A DNA stretch of 63,522 nucleotides from Sphaerosporella brunnea (Eukaryota; Ascomycota; Pezizomycetes; Pezizales; Pyronemataceae), in the NCBI GenBank assembly GCA_008704415.1, contig VXIS01000282.1, positions 1 through 63,522 on the forward strand, read 5' to 3'. The translations under genes were made by a program, and so were the position numbers. Below, one piece after another: positions 30,348-41,648 of this stretch. The notes under the pieces are model-generated. The model ran no database searches. It saw nothing but the letters and a program-made list of their open reading frames with translations, and was not told the origin of the DNA. Each line of letters starts with the position of its first letter. Positions within the stretch are counted from its first letter, which is position 1.

Positions 30348-31101
30348 GATGTAAGCTTAGATCGGGTGGTTCCGGTAAGCTTGTCTCTGCCTTTCTCTCC
30401 CTTCTCTTCTCTCTCGCGCTGTTCTCTCCTTTACTTTGGTCCTCTCGGTGTCGTTGCTTGGCTTTCATTTTTTGGTGGGGGGGGTATGCGCACGGCTTCA
30501 CTAATTATCACTCTGTACCCAGCGTAGAAACCGTATTTAAGGGGCTTTGTGGATTTCTGGAAAAAAAAGGCCACCGCAAAATGAGCAGGAGATGGCGTTT
30601 TCTCAAAAAGTGTGTTCGAACGAAGCAGACAATGCTCAGACATAAGCTAAAACTGGGTGCAAAGTCGAGTGATATCGCATGTTTCAAGGGTGACATCGCA
30701 CGGGTTTCAGCGATTCCCCAGCCATCGCAGTTTGAGATTATCGACCTGCCATATCTCTGTCGCGAGTAGGCTTCAGGCTGCTTCTCCCTTTGCTTTTTTT
30801 GATACTGAGTCTACTACTCATGGTGTCGCCTTCAATTTTGGGGGTTGAGGCAGGCGAGGCGAGGCGACAGTGCAAGTCGGGCCACCGGTGCGTATCTTAA
30901 AGAGGCATTAGAGGCATCCTGCCCCCGCTCTGACGGCGCTTGTGCGGATCGCCTTTTGTGGGAGATCTGCAGGCCAAGATTCTGACAGTAGAAACTGGAG
31001 ATTGCCAAAAGGGAACGCGCAAAGGTTGCCAGGGACGGGGCGGGAGGCCTCTATCGCGATTGGCGTGATTTGACGTGGGGCGTGGAGAGACGTCTTGTCC
31101 C

Positions 31102-31426
31102 CAGCGTTCCCAACAGCCAGCCAGCCCGGCTGGCTGTTTAGGCTGCGGAAATCGTGCTGCGGCCCGCGACGGAGACCACAATGACGGCAAATACGACCAC
31201 CATGACATCGACTACTGCTATGAAATGAAAAGCACATGAAGATGTTCGTCGTGGAGAATGGCGGCTAGGAGGGAATCGCTAGGTAGGAGTTTACTATAAC
31301 TGGTAAGTTTATCGGCGCCGATTGAACCCCGCCACTCGCAGCGGCCGGTCTTCACCGGAGATCACTCAAAGCCCTGGCAGCCGGCCAAGCCTGCCCGGCT
31401 GTTTCGGCTGGCTGCTGAGAACACTG
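31102..31426. mobile_element. hAT-type MITE, relative of 7419-7700
   Basis: The ends CAGCGTTCCCAACAGCCAGCC and, inverted, CAGTGTTCTCAGCAGCCAGCC correspond to those of the element at 7419. The flanking octamers CTTGTCCC (31094-31101) and CTTGTTCC (31427-31434) match at 7 of 8 positions, so this insertion is somewhat older. No coding capacity. Confidence 0.78.
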
Positions 31427-31434
31427 CTTGTTCC

Positions 31435-33539
31435 TGGGCTCCACATGGAGGTCATGTATAAGGCGGCGCTGGAGAAGGCCGTGAGGGGGTGTGATTTTGT
31501 GGGCGGGCGTTTGTTTGTTGTTCGGTTGCTTTTGGACATGGCTAGCAATCATGATCATGTATGTATATTATCTCACACCTAGACTGATGATATAATTGCA
31601 CAAAAAGAGGGCGAGTATCTTTCTCGATTGAATGACCCCCGTGTTGTCGAGAGGTCCCGGATTACCTAGAAGTGAAGGTGCTAGTCTAAACACCGGCGCG
31701 TGGTCATTCGCGATCACTCGCGCGTTTGGCAGTCTGTAAGTGGGGCCACCTTTATGCCAAGCAACCTGTTCAGGGCACCCCAGATATCATGCTTCCGAGG
31801 ATTTGGACATAAGACCAGGCCGCTGTAGGAACTAGTACTGGCCATGTTGCGATTTGTTGCGTAGGTATGCAGAGGTTTGCCAGGCGTTTCAACGAGCTCT
31901 TGGGGCGGCGCCCGGGCACCACAATCAACACGCATGGTTATGATGGGGTTGTATGGACATACTTCGGGAGTGTGCTGAGGACTGCCGTCGCTGAGTTTTC
32001 GCTTTGTCGAGTGTCGTCCTGCTGGAGCTCTCGGCGAGCGGCGGGCTCGATAAAGCTGCGGGCGCGCTCTACATCTTCTGCGCGGAATGCGAGGAGGCAG
32101 TCCGGTTGCGCTGCCAGGATGTGAAGAGTGAGCAGCGTGGGCAGCAGTGTACGCCGACGAAACGAGTGATATCAAGTGACGCGGCACCAGAAGTCCACAA
32201 AGAAAATGTCGAAGATCAGACGAGATATCGTTGCTAAAATTACATAACTGAAATGGATTACGCCTCCTGGCTTGACATGTATGTACTTACTTGCTCTGAC
32301 GCAATTTCAACGATGGCTGGTAACTAGGGATACGATGACAGATGTAAGGCAACGCACAAGGGACCGCCCTACCCCAATATCAGAACCGTGGTTGATACGC
32401 CTTGGACGGATTCAGATACCTAGACGCTTTTCTTTGACGACGCGCAAATATGTAGCCACCTCCGACAGTATGAGCTGTGATCTATAGTGGGCACCCTTCG
32501 GGAAAGCAGCTGTGGCTATGACATTACCGAAACGCGAGTGGTGGCGCGGGGTGGGTTTGTCCGGCGACACTGTGGGTTTTTCCACCGTTGCTCAGTTTCC
32601 TCCCCGGGGGAGGAGACGATGTTGTGAATCGCCAGGGCTACGATTAGTGTTGCCCATGACCTGTGACGGTTGGCAACGCTTGACTTTGTACACTGACTTC
32701 TGACCAAAAATGCGTGACCTAAGTTATAACTTTGTTCATGACTGCCGTTCATAAGTCTGAATAGAGTTCCCCACCATGGAAAGCGAGGGCGCAGGCCTGA
32801 GCAGCCGTGACGGTACATCGTTAAGCTGTGGCAAAGCAATCGTGAGGACCTGAAATTTCATTTTGGACGGCACATTCCGGCGGTATGATTAGCCTTACCC
32901 TCGTGCAGGTTGTCGATGCCCGACGGCTGCTGAGTGATGGCTAAAACCTTGCAGAAAAAATAGGTTGTCGGAGTAGGCCTTACAACATTGAGTGTTTATA
33001 GGTCCGACTGCTTTCAACCTCATATCAAAAAGCCCCCATGGCCCAGTGGTATAAACTGCCGGGTAGGACTGGTACCCCTTCACAGCCGGGGTGCCCCGGT
33101 TCAAGTCCTGGGGCTTCCTCGCCGCTTCCTACATGCCTGGGAGCGGAAGGTTTTTGCTGCTCTCCCCTTTGCGTAGATTTTGTTGCCTAAGCGCGTGGAC
33201 TTTTTTATTAATTTCCTTATGCATTTCTTTTATTTTCTTTGTCGCTTGGTTGAGAGGGGAGGTGTGGAGTTGAATGAGCAGGCGGGAGTGGACAGAGTGA
33301 GAATGCATGACACACGGTGTGCAGTCATTAGTACAGCGCCACTTAAAGTAAAGTCATATGTACGTTGCAGTCAGGGCGTATGTGTGTGAAACACGGCGCA
33401 GTTGCTTCCATTCAGTGTCGTCGATATGGCTCCGCTCCAGAATGATAGAGCTGTGCAGTTGGTCGGAAATTCAGGGTTGAGCCTCCGGAAAACGCCACCG
33501 GAAAACGCCACACCAACTGCATTATAGGTAATTGTCACT
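31435..33539. other. 2.1-kb stretch without a supported gene
   Basis: A 157-codon minus-strand frame (31714-32187, R/P/S-rich) has no recognised domain. At 33030-33116 there are matches to RNA polymerase III A and B boxes (TGGCCCAGTGG and GGTTCAAGTCC), but no consistent tRNA cloverleaf. Confidence 0.4.
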
Positions 33540-34714
33540 CGCTGGGAAGCGTTACTTCTTCTATCCCTTCGATTGGGATCTGGATCCGCTTCCTGACTAC
33601 CCCATGTGCCTGAAATTTCGCGCGTGGGTCTTCGATCACGATGCGTGTCCATGGCGACTCGACGCAAATTCCACAGTCCTTTCCGACGGCAAGGGGGAAG
33701 GGAACAGGAATCGACGATCGCCGGCGCCTTCCTCAGTCTCGATGCACGTCAAGGAACCCGATGGCGGCTGCTGCAAGGTATCCGGGTATATGGACAGCGT
33801 TGAGAGCGCTGGAAGCCGAGGAGGAATGGGTAAGAAACCTTCCCCAGTGTCGATGCCGCCGGCCATCGCTTTACCGGTGAGACTCGCTGACTTGGTTCCT
33901 CAGTATTTGGAGAACAATATGGTTATGCACGCCGACCACGCATCCGATCGTAAGCAGTCGGCGCACCCGTGAAACATGGCCACGCTACGCCGCGACATCC
34001 ACAAGTGCTCCGACGATTGGTGCTTCGTGCTCGTGCCCAAGGGTGACCGCGAAGGCCCCGGCGGATAGGGGTACCACGTCTACTTCGTCGCACACACCAA
34101 CGATCTGGGCCCCCATCTAACACCACCGCGCCATTTGCGGCCCGCCGCTCGACTCGATCGTTAGTGCCGAGTTCTTGTACGCGCGCTTCGCCGGGAAGAT
34201 TCTCCCGCTGGTCGCCAGATTCACCCAAGCGCGCAAGAGTCATGGTTGCTACGTACGATCGCCGTACCAACGCTTGTGTCAACGGCCTCGACTGGTTCAA
34301 CGAGCAAGCGCGCGAGAAAGCAAGGCGGAAGAAGGCGGGGGATCCGAAATGGCAACACCCTACTGGCGATGCTTCAGTCTCCCCTGCTGACGACGACGAC
34401 GCAGCACCTGGGAACGACTCCGGTTACTTTTCCCAACTGCCGTCACCCATCCCACACGCCCCCGCCCCGCCCCCCCCCCGCCCTGAGTAAAGGCCAGGCG
34501 GAGCTCATCCGCATCTCGGTCAGCCATCCCGACTCAATGAATTACCTCCTTTCGAGGTATCCGGAACGCCGGCACAAGCCGTCGCGATGTTACTGGGACG
34601 GTCGGGCTTAGCGGCGGAGAGGTCGAATCCTGCTGCTACCCGCGAATGGTACCCTGGCGCTGAGCTGATGGAATTGATCAAGTTCGCGCATCGCGAGATT
34701 AAGGGAGTCGATTA
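33540..34714 (+). pseudogene. Decayed HNH-nuclease domain gene
   Basis: Fragments in shifting plus-strand frames fit the fungal HNH nuclease-type protein in order. They begin with a FRAWVFDHD segment near 33630, then LADLVPQYLENNMVM near 33890, where the family normally has AHLVP with a zinc/catalytic His (here Asp). MATLRRDIHKCSDDWCFVLV follows near 33977, then YHVYFVAHTNDLGP near 34073, and a WYPGAELMELIK-type end stopping near 34712. The frame is broken by a TAG near 34067 and several one-base shifts. The family call is by motif order from memory. The order and spacing of five segments make chance unlikely, but no part can be functional. Confidence 0.55.
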
Positions 34715-35863
34715 GTTGGCAGTTCGTTCGTGCTCAACGGAGGAGTCCGCCGGATGCGAATGGAATGATATTTCTGGCTTTTGGTTTGTTTTTTGTATAC
34801 CCTAAGGCGCGCAATACTTATAGATTATCAATCTTCTATCAGCGGATGTACCGCACCCGAATTCCTTTGAATACACTATGCCAGCTACTAGCGCTTCTCG
34901 TCGGTCCCAATCGCCGAGCACGCCTGCCCGCAAATCCTCCGCTCTCCACCTCAGCAGCGACCACCCGCCAGGAGCTGGACTGATGCTGCTTGGAGAGCTG
35001 TCGGACGCGGTGACACTCGAGACGGCACAGCATCTCCCGAAGTCAATCACGGCCCCACTCTCCGACCGAAGGCAACATCCTTGCATTTCCTTTTTTTTTT
35101 TTTCCAGATCGTCGTCGACGAACATCTCGCCATCCGCGGCAGTAGGTGCAAACGGAAGGTGAACCTCCTAGTTCTCGACCAGCTTCCGCTCCCGAGAGCG
35201 ACAAATTGCTGCTACGATCGTCCGGCGGTGAACTGAAAGCTGATTGATCCTGACGAGTCGGACGCCGGTTCAACGCCAAACCTCGGTTGTTTCTTGCGGC
35301 TGCGCCGTCATGGAAGGGACGGCGGGATCGATGGGCTCAGACTGGCTCAGAGAAATGTTTCCATGGAGGGCGGGTGGGCGGGCGGGAATGGATGCAGGAG
35401 TAGGAAGGGAAAAGAGAATTGCTGTAATGTAAACTTGGGAGCTGAAGAAAGCGGCAGGCCTAGCAAAGGCGCAGCAACTCGTGGCGTGTAGTTTTCACAA
35501 TCCTAGTAGGTACTTATATTATTCCATTCTAGAGGCCGCAGAACCCCTTGGCGGGCTCGTGGTCCGCATTTGCGTTGAATACCGTTATCTATATATACCA
35601 TCCACCTGGCACAGATCGAGGGGTTAGAGGTGGGATAATCGTGCGCGCGAATGCCACAGGCAGCGTCTCAATCTCGCATCAAGCAAAGCGCGGGATTGTG
35701 CCAGCATCGGAAGACTGAAGCTTGCTCCTCCTTTAGGAGGCGCTTTCTCTTCGTTTTCGCCTACTTGTGTGCAAGATGTCGACCGCATTGTGATAACTAG
35801 ATCAGTCGCTTTGAGCTTGAACTTCCCACCGCGGCCGAGGCGATAGCAGCTGTCGCGTTCACA
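34715..35863. other. Intergenic, no gene seen
   Basis: No supported gene. It contains a T13 run near 35090-35102 and low-complexity frames. Confidence 0.35.
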
Positions 35864-35871
35864 GGCCCGTC

Positions 35872-36425
35872 TAGTGTTCGGCACGAGACGAGACGAGACG
35901 AGATCTGAACACGGCCCGGGATTTCTCGTCTCGTGGAGAGAAAAGTCTCGCGTGCCCGGGACATGGACGTCAGGCCCGGGCGAGTACCCAGGCCTACCAT
36001 GCACGTGAGGCCTTGGAGTGGAGTTCGGTTGTGTGGAGTGGAGTTCGGTCGTTCAGTTTAAATGCTATTACTCTATACATCGTCCTCCTCAGCTGCCCAT
36101 TCGCCCTCGTTCACCCAGTCTGAAGAAAGGAAGCTATCTACCGCCCCGCACCTTATATCCTCTTCTCGCCTCACTCTCGTGCACTCAACCACACACACCC
36201 TAGATCCGAACCCTACATCAACGGATGGCCAACGGATCACGGCACACGGATCTATTCAACACGCATAGCACATCATAACTTATCACTCACGAGTACCCGG
36301 GCCTGATCGCCGCCTAATCAGATCCGTCCCGGGATATCTCGTCTCGTCCAGAAAAAACGTTCGTCTCGATCGTCATTTAGGCCCGAGACGAGTACCCGAG
36401 ATATCTCGGCTCGTGCCGAACACTA
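35872..36425. mobile_element. hAT-type element, 554 bp, perfect 8-bp duplication
   Basis: The ends carry a perfect 16-bp inverted repeat, TAGTGTTCGGCACGAG. The octamer GGCCCGTC lies directly outside both ends (35864-35871 and 36426-36433). Subterminal regions are rich in CGAGA/TCTCG motifs in both orientations (for example CGAGACGAGACGAGACGAGA), typical of transposase-binding subterminal repeats. No transposase gene. Confidence 0.88.
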
Positions 36426-36433
36426 GGCCCGTC

Positions 36434-37520
36434 AGCCAGACGCGGTAACTAGGATAGGCCTGGTTTGCATGCTGTTGGAACTGCGGTCGAGGGGGCTTGC
36501 CGGCTTAGGAAGTGGACTACCGCTCGTGATAGGGTATTGGAGTCGGTGGTGGAACATCTCAACGGATTGGGAGACGAGCTTCCAAGTGGGTCGAACTCGG
36601 AGTTTCTGGGGAGTCGAGTGCTGCCGTGTGATGCTGGAAACATCCGTATCTGAAGCGCAAAAACGTATCAGAGATTCGCGGGTTTCGGCAGCGTGAAAGG
36701 TTGGCGGAGAGGCTTGGTTATTTATTCCCCAGGCTGCCCACCAGATTTGTATAGACAACAAAGACTCATTTTCGATGAGACACCGTGTACCAGACGCTGC
36801 TCCACGCGATCAAGGAAGGAGATGTGGACGTTGGCATTGCATTCCGAGACTTGTCTCATTGGGATGCTATCGTACAGTCCCACGTAGGCAAACTCCCTCC
36901 TCGCGATAAACGGTAGTGGCTTTGCTTCGCTCCCTTCGCTTGGAATCACCCTATCCCCTCTCTAGGAAGTCGAATTATCGGTGCCAACATTGGAAGGCCT
37001 TCGCCGCACCGTCCCTGCCGCATTGGGTAGTGTCACAAGATCCACTATTCTTGCGAACTACAGCTCCTGCCTACGTAGGATGGACCTCTACAGGCAGCGA
37101 GTTGTATGGCTCAGCTGAATGGAAGCGAGTCACGGATCACAACAAGATTTACCTGCCGGGAGATGATAGATCGACGACCGCGCTCCGTGAGTTCTCAAAA
37201 CTCAAATTTTCTCGGCAGGCTTTCCCTAGCACTACGATCTGATAGAACGGAAGGAGGGGATTCTGACAAATCAAGAATCATGTAAATCGGATAACGTTTG
37301 GTGGAGATAGAGGGTGGCGTCGAGATGCAAGGCTGGGCGAGCACCAACAATACCCCAGCCCTCATTATCGGGGGCTCAGGCTTGGGGATATCATTGCGTA
37401 TTGACAATGCATGGACTCTATGTCAAAAAATCCCTAGCCAGTGATGTTTGTGCTGCCCGACGAAATTTGTGTGCTCTCGCTGGGTCGAATCGCATGATAT
37501 CACTCATTTCGCCCAAACCC
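36434..37520. other. Intergenic, no gene seen
   Basis: Short frames only, the longest 109 codons. No domain recognised. Confidence 0.35.
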
Positions 37521-37534
37521 CTAACCCTCCCCCA
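37521..37534. repeat. LINE target-site duplication, 3' side copy
   Basis: CTAACCCTCCCCCA here is repeated exactly at 43761-43774. It contains a CTAACCC telomere-like unit and is preceded by AAACCC, so the target read AAACCCCTAACCCTCCCCCA. Confidence 0.9.
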
Positions 37535-37759
37535 TTTTTGTTTGTTTTAATCATAATGTATTCGGCCGCTTGCGGCCATGACATATGGTTGTATACAGGA
37601 AGTCTACCCTTGGACCTCAGGTGTCCACAGACGGGCGTGACTTGGTAGGCGCACCAAGGAAATCCGCAGCTGGTAACAGACAACAGAGGGAACAAGAGGT
37701 GGTACAAATGAAACAAAGGAAAAGAAGGAGAGTACAAAAGGAAAGGTAACAGTTCATGA

Positions 37760-40700
37760 TCATTCTCTTGGCTGCTCTGGACACTTGCCGACATGCGTGC
37801 TAGCCAAGAAGCCCAAGATGGCTTCAGTACATCTTGCGTCTGCCAGGACTCTGGCCACAGGGGTGGAGGTCCTCTTCCATCCCACCTTGTCTCCTACTTT
37901 CGTCGCCAAACCTATAGCCCTCCATAGGATATCCTGCTCTTTCTGCCACTTGGCGCACCTCTTAAGGAGGTGCTCTCTCGTTTGTTTAGGCGCCTTGCGA
38001 CACCACCAGCACTTGTCGTCCGTTCTTCGACCAGTTCACATAAGGTATGGGGCCGTGGGCATCTTATTCAGACGGAGCTGGTAGTAACGGGACTCCAGGG
38101 CCTTTGGGGCCTTCGCTACCACCTTGTCCCACTTTGCCTTTCGCCTGTAGTAAGACTTGCCTTTGATATGTCGGCTAAGCCACCCGTTCCCGTCTTTGGA
38201 TCTAGCGCCCGTGACCAGGCGTCCGATGTGCGCAAGAGAGATGACCTCTATCATGGTTGGTTTGTCGAGTCGGTCCATCGCCGCGGCCTTGGCGAAGTGG
38301 TCGGCTATCTCGTTGCCTGGGACATCCTTGTGTCCTGATACCCACCTGTACTCAACGGCGCATCCGAGTTGATGAAGCCCAGCCTCAGCTTGGCGTATGC
38401 GCGGCAGTTGCCATTGGCCTGTGCCGGGGTCGCCGTGTCTCAGCCGTTTCAGCGCCGCCTGCGCGTCCACAAAGAGGTGCACGGTGCCGAGGGTGTCTGG
38501 CTAGCTACACCGCCATTGTCGGGACCTGACATGGGTACTCCGTGAGGCCATTTCTAGGCCGGCGGCAATGCCGAACAGCTCTGCATCGTAGGCCTCCTTG
38601 TTGTTGCCTATGTAGCCGCTGGTGCGGCACCAGTCTGTCATGATAGCGGAAGTACGTGCAACCGCACCAAAGCCACAGTGGCCGTCTCCTAGGCGCGATC
38701 CATCTGTATAGATTGCAATGTGGCTCTCCGTGGGGTGCTCAAGAGAGATAGCAATCAGTGCTGCCGTGGCTTCATCTTCGTCAATAATGACGCGGCCGAC
38801 CGGATGTCGGAGGCTTGGTCGGGTGGGCTCAAAGCTCGTGGGACGCGTGGGAATGGTGTTGGCAAGCTTGCCCATGATGGTGGTGGGTTGTGGCTCGGGT
38901 TCAAGCGAGCGTCCACCGAAGGCATTCTTGGACACGAAGCGCAGTAGTGCGTTGGCGGACTTAGACGTTGTCTGCTGGTCTTCATGGGTGGGTTTGGTTG
39001 CGGCGTTTCGGAGGCGGTTGCCTGCTGGGTTATTGGTTGGCGTTGCAGTCAGGCGGGCTGCGAACCTCCTGCGTCTGTGCTTCAGGACTGTCTCCACGTT
39101 TGTGAGCCCAGCTTCGCAGATGAGGGGGCCTATGGCGGAGGTTGGCAGGGCACCAAGCACTGTCCTGGCCTGCCGGTTGAACAGCTTCTGGATGTCGTCC
39201 ACGCGTTCCTTCTGTCCGCGTTGGCCGTCGTCAAACCATAGCTCGGTGCCGTATAAGGCGACAGCCTGCACTGCCGCAATTTGAATGCGTCGGACGTTCT
39301 CTGGGCATAGGCCAAGCTTGCCGGACAGGGACCTTATCCTGGCCTCAGCCGCTCTGGCCTTACCCATCCGGACGTTGTGGTGGTGAAGAAGAGATAGCTT
39401 GCTATCCAGGAAAACCCCTAACCATCGCGTAGCGTGCTTGTTGTATGGTACTAGCACGCCGGCAACTGCTACCTTCAAGTCTGGAATCTTGCGTTTTCTG
39501 GTCAGCAGTAGGGCTTCAGTCTTGTCCACGCCAAAGGCAACTGCATTCTCGTTGGCCCAGCGTAGGCTTGCAGCTGCACATTGGTTGAGAGTGTGCGTGA
39601 CATCGGCAACTGTATCTCCTGTCGCCACCCATGCCACATCGTCAGCGTAGGAGAGGGCAAAAGGTCCGTTGACCTCAGCTTCAACCGTGGAGAACAGGGC
39701 GGAGAGGTAAATGGCGAAGAGTATTGGTGAGATAGGAGATTTCCTGTGGGAGGCCTGTCTTGATCGCCATGGGCTCGCTGAGCTGCCCCTCAACTTTCAT
39801 CCTAACCCATCTGTCCTCCATGAAGGATGCTGTCCATCTGATCAAACTGTGGAGGGCACCCAAGGACTTGAGCCTGCGGACAAGGACCTCCTTGGAAACA
39901 TGGCCAAAGGCCCCTTTAACATCCATCAATAGAATGCCTACAATGCCTTGTCTCTGCCAGGCCTCGTGTGCTTGGTCCATAAGGATGGCCACCGCGTCTA
40001 CAGCTGCCATGCCAGCGCGGCTACCAAACTGTCCCTCGTGTAGCCAAGAGCTAGCTTCAGCAGCTCTTGTGAGTCGTGTTGTGACAACCTGCTCTATGGT
40101 CTTACCGAGGCAGCAGAGCAGTGATATCACCCGATGTGATCGTGCCTTGGAGTAGTCATCCTTGCCGGGTTTGGGTATCACGATTCCGGTGGCTTGTCGC
40201 CATGGTTTGGGTTGGTGGCCTTGCCATACGCACGCACGTACCAGCGCCGTAAAGCCAGAGGGGTACCATTTCCAGATTAGCCTGACCGCCGGTGGGCCAA
40301 GCTTGTCTGGGCCTGCCGCAGAGCGGGAGGCCTGTGCAAAGCACGCCTGTTCCACCTCATCAGCCTCCACGTATACATCCCGATCAAGCTGGTCAAGCTC
40401 TTCCAACGACCAGTTGTCTGCGGGTGGTGTTGGGAAGGCCTGTCTGGCCATCATGTCGCTCTTTTCCTGTGTTGTTGTTGCGACGAGACCGTCTGGGTTG
40501 GTTAGCGAGCCTCCCTCAGCAGTGGTGGGAGTTCCGCTGGTGTATCGTAAGGCTTTCCAGGTGTCCGTTGGTCCCGCGTTTTGTAGGAAGGAGGCCCAGT
40601 GTTCCCGTTTAGCCTTTCGGATTGCCGCACGCAATGCTCTGCGTGCATTTTTGACTGCCTGGTGTGTGGTGCCTTGCCGCCTGCGGAAGGATCGTTTGAC

Positions 40701-41648
40701 TGCCTCCAGTACGCGCCTCAGTTCGTCAATATCTGCGTTCCACCACCTCTTTGATCGGGTGCAGACACGCAGTGGTTTGGCGTGTTGCCCAAGGACAGCG
40801 ATCAGGGTGTCTGAAATCCATTGGGCCTCAGCGTCAAGTTCTGTCGCAGGTGCGTCCAGGGAGATTATGGGTCGGCCAGCCGCCCTGGCGTGCCAGGTAT
40901 TGTGGGCGGCATCAAGCTCTTTCTCTGTCATCCCGTTTATGTCCCAACCCGTAACCTCCTGGCTTGTCGACTGGCTGAGTCGGTTGTGGCTGTCCATAAT
41001 GGACCAGGATACAAGGGCATGGTCTGAATCTGTCTCGTGTTCTGGTGCGTCTGCGGACCAGCCGTTGACTGCGATGTTTGGAGTCCACATTGTCAGATCC
41101 AGAATGGCTGACGTTGCCCCTCGGTCGCAGGTAGGGGTGTCGTCGTTCCAGACAGCCAATTCGTACTTATCAATGATGGATTCCAACCAGGAGCTGTGGC
41201 GGTCGGCTGTGCATGTTGGATCCCTCCGGATATTGTGCGCATTGAAGTCACCCGCTAGTACAATGTTTCTTGATGGTGCAAGGATAGTTTCCCAGTTCTC
41301 AAGCTGGCTAGGCCGTTGACTGGTGAACCTGTCGTTAGTTGCTCCATAGCGGAACTGGTCGTAGACGTTGACGATGCGACACTTGGCGCCAGTGGGGGAT
41401 GTGACGTCAAGCACCATGACATCACCCGTTGAGGTGAGGTCGGGGCAAACAGTGACCTTGGTGCGCGTGTCAATGCGCACGGCTGCACGTGTCCTGCCTG
41501 TACCGTATATGCGGAAGCCTTGGTGTTGTATCTGGTAGGTGGGGGGCTCTTGGATGAGAACCAAGTCTGTCTTATTCCGTGTTGCGATCTCCAAACAGGC
41601 CTGCAAGACTGGGCCAGACCTGTTTACGTTGAGCTGGATGCACCGCAT
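37760..41648 (-). pseudogene. LINE ORF2: endonuclease, reverse transcriptase, RNase H, zinc knuckle
   Basis: About 1295 codons. The endonuclease lies at residues 1 to about 230 (QEPP, GDFNAHNIRRDP, SDHALVSW). RT motifs are IPKPGKDD, GQFGSRAG, LLMDVKGAFGHV, GLPQ, then YADD. RNase H has YTDGS, AELFGIAAGLE, VDAQAALKRL and SGHKDVPGNEIAD. A C-x2-C-x9-H-x4-C knuckle (CWWC...H....C) follows. Lesions: a one-base insertion straight after GLPQ (near 39738, inside RT); an in-frame TAG (38501-38503) inside RNase H; and a TGA (38036-38038) just before the knuckle, where Trp is likely. The final stop is at 37760-37762. Confidence 0.9.

Larger units (their letters stand above)
28987..30850 (-). repeat. Copy 2 of the inverted duplicated SAM-like locus (decayed)
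   Basis: This is the inverse counterpart of 16156-17607. Relative to copy 1 it has an insertion of about 300 bp (around 29270-29620) with GGCGCCCCAGAAACC-type direct repeats, and a tandem duplication at 30121-30347. The gene frame corresponding to SAM-like residues 1-75 is shifted. The conserved DIAELVKG-YAAAG segment survives near 29710, and TDLFIPLLGGSSLRRR near 29080. It is best read as a pseudogene copy. Confidence 0.7.

Noticed and set aside
31714..32187. 157-codon minus-strand open frame, R/P/S-rich
   Set aside because: Low complexity, no homology that I can name, no splice or promoter evidence.
33030..33116. Possible tRNA gene (A box TGGCCCAGTGG, B box GGTTCAAGTCC, AAGCCCC/GGGGCTT could pair)
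   Set aside because: No alignment gives a correct T arm, D arm and anticodon arm at once; the T stem has a mismatch and the acceptor pairing conflicts with it. At most a degraded tRNA-like sequence.
40162..41319. 385-codon plus-strand open frame antisense to LINE ORF2
   Set aside because: It lies fully antisense to the endonuclease/RT region, which has the correct motifs on the minus strand.
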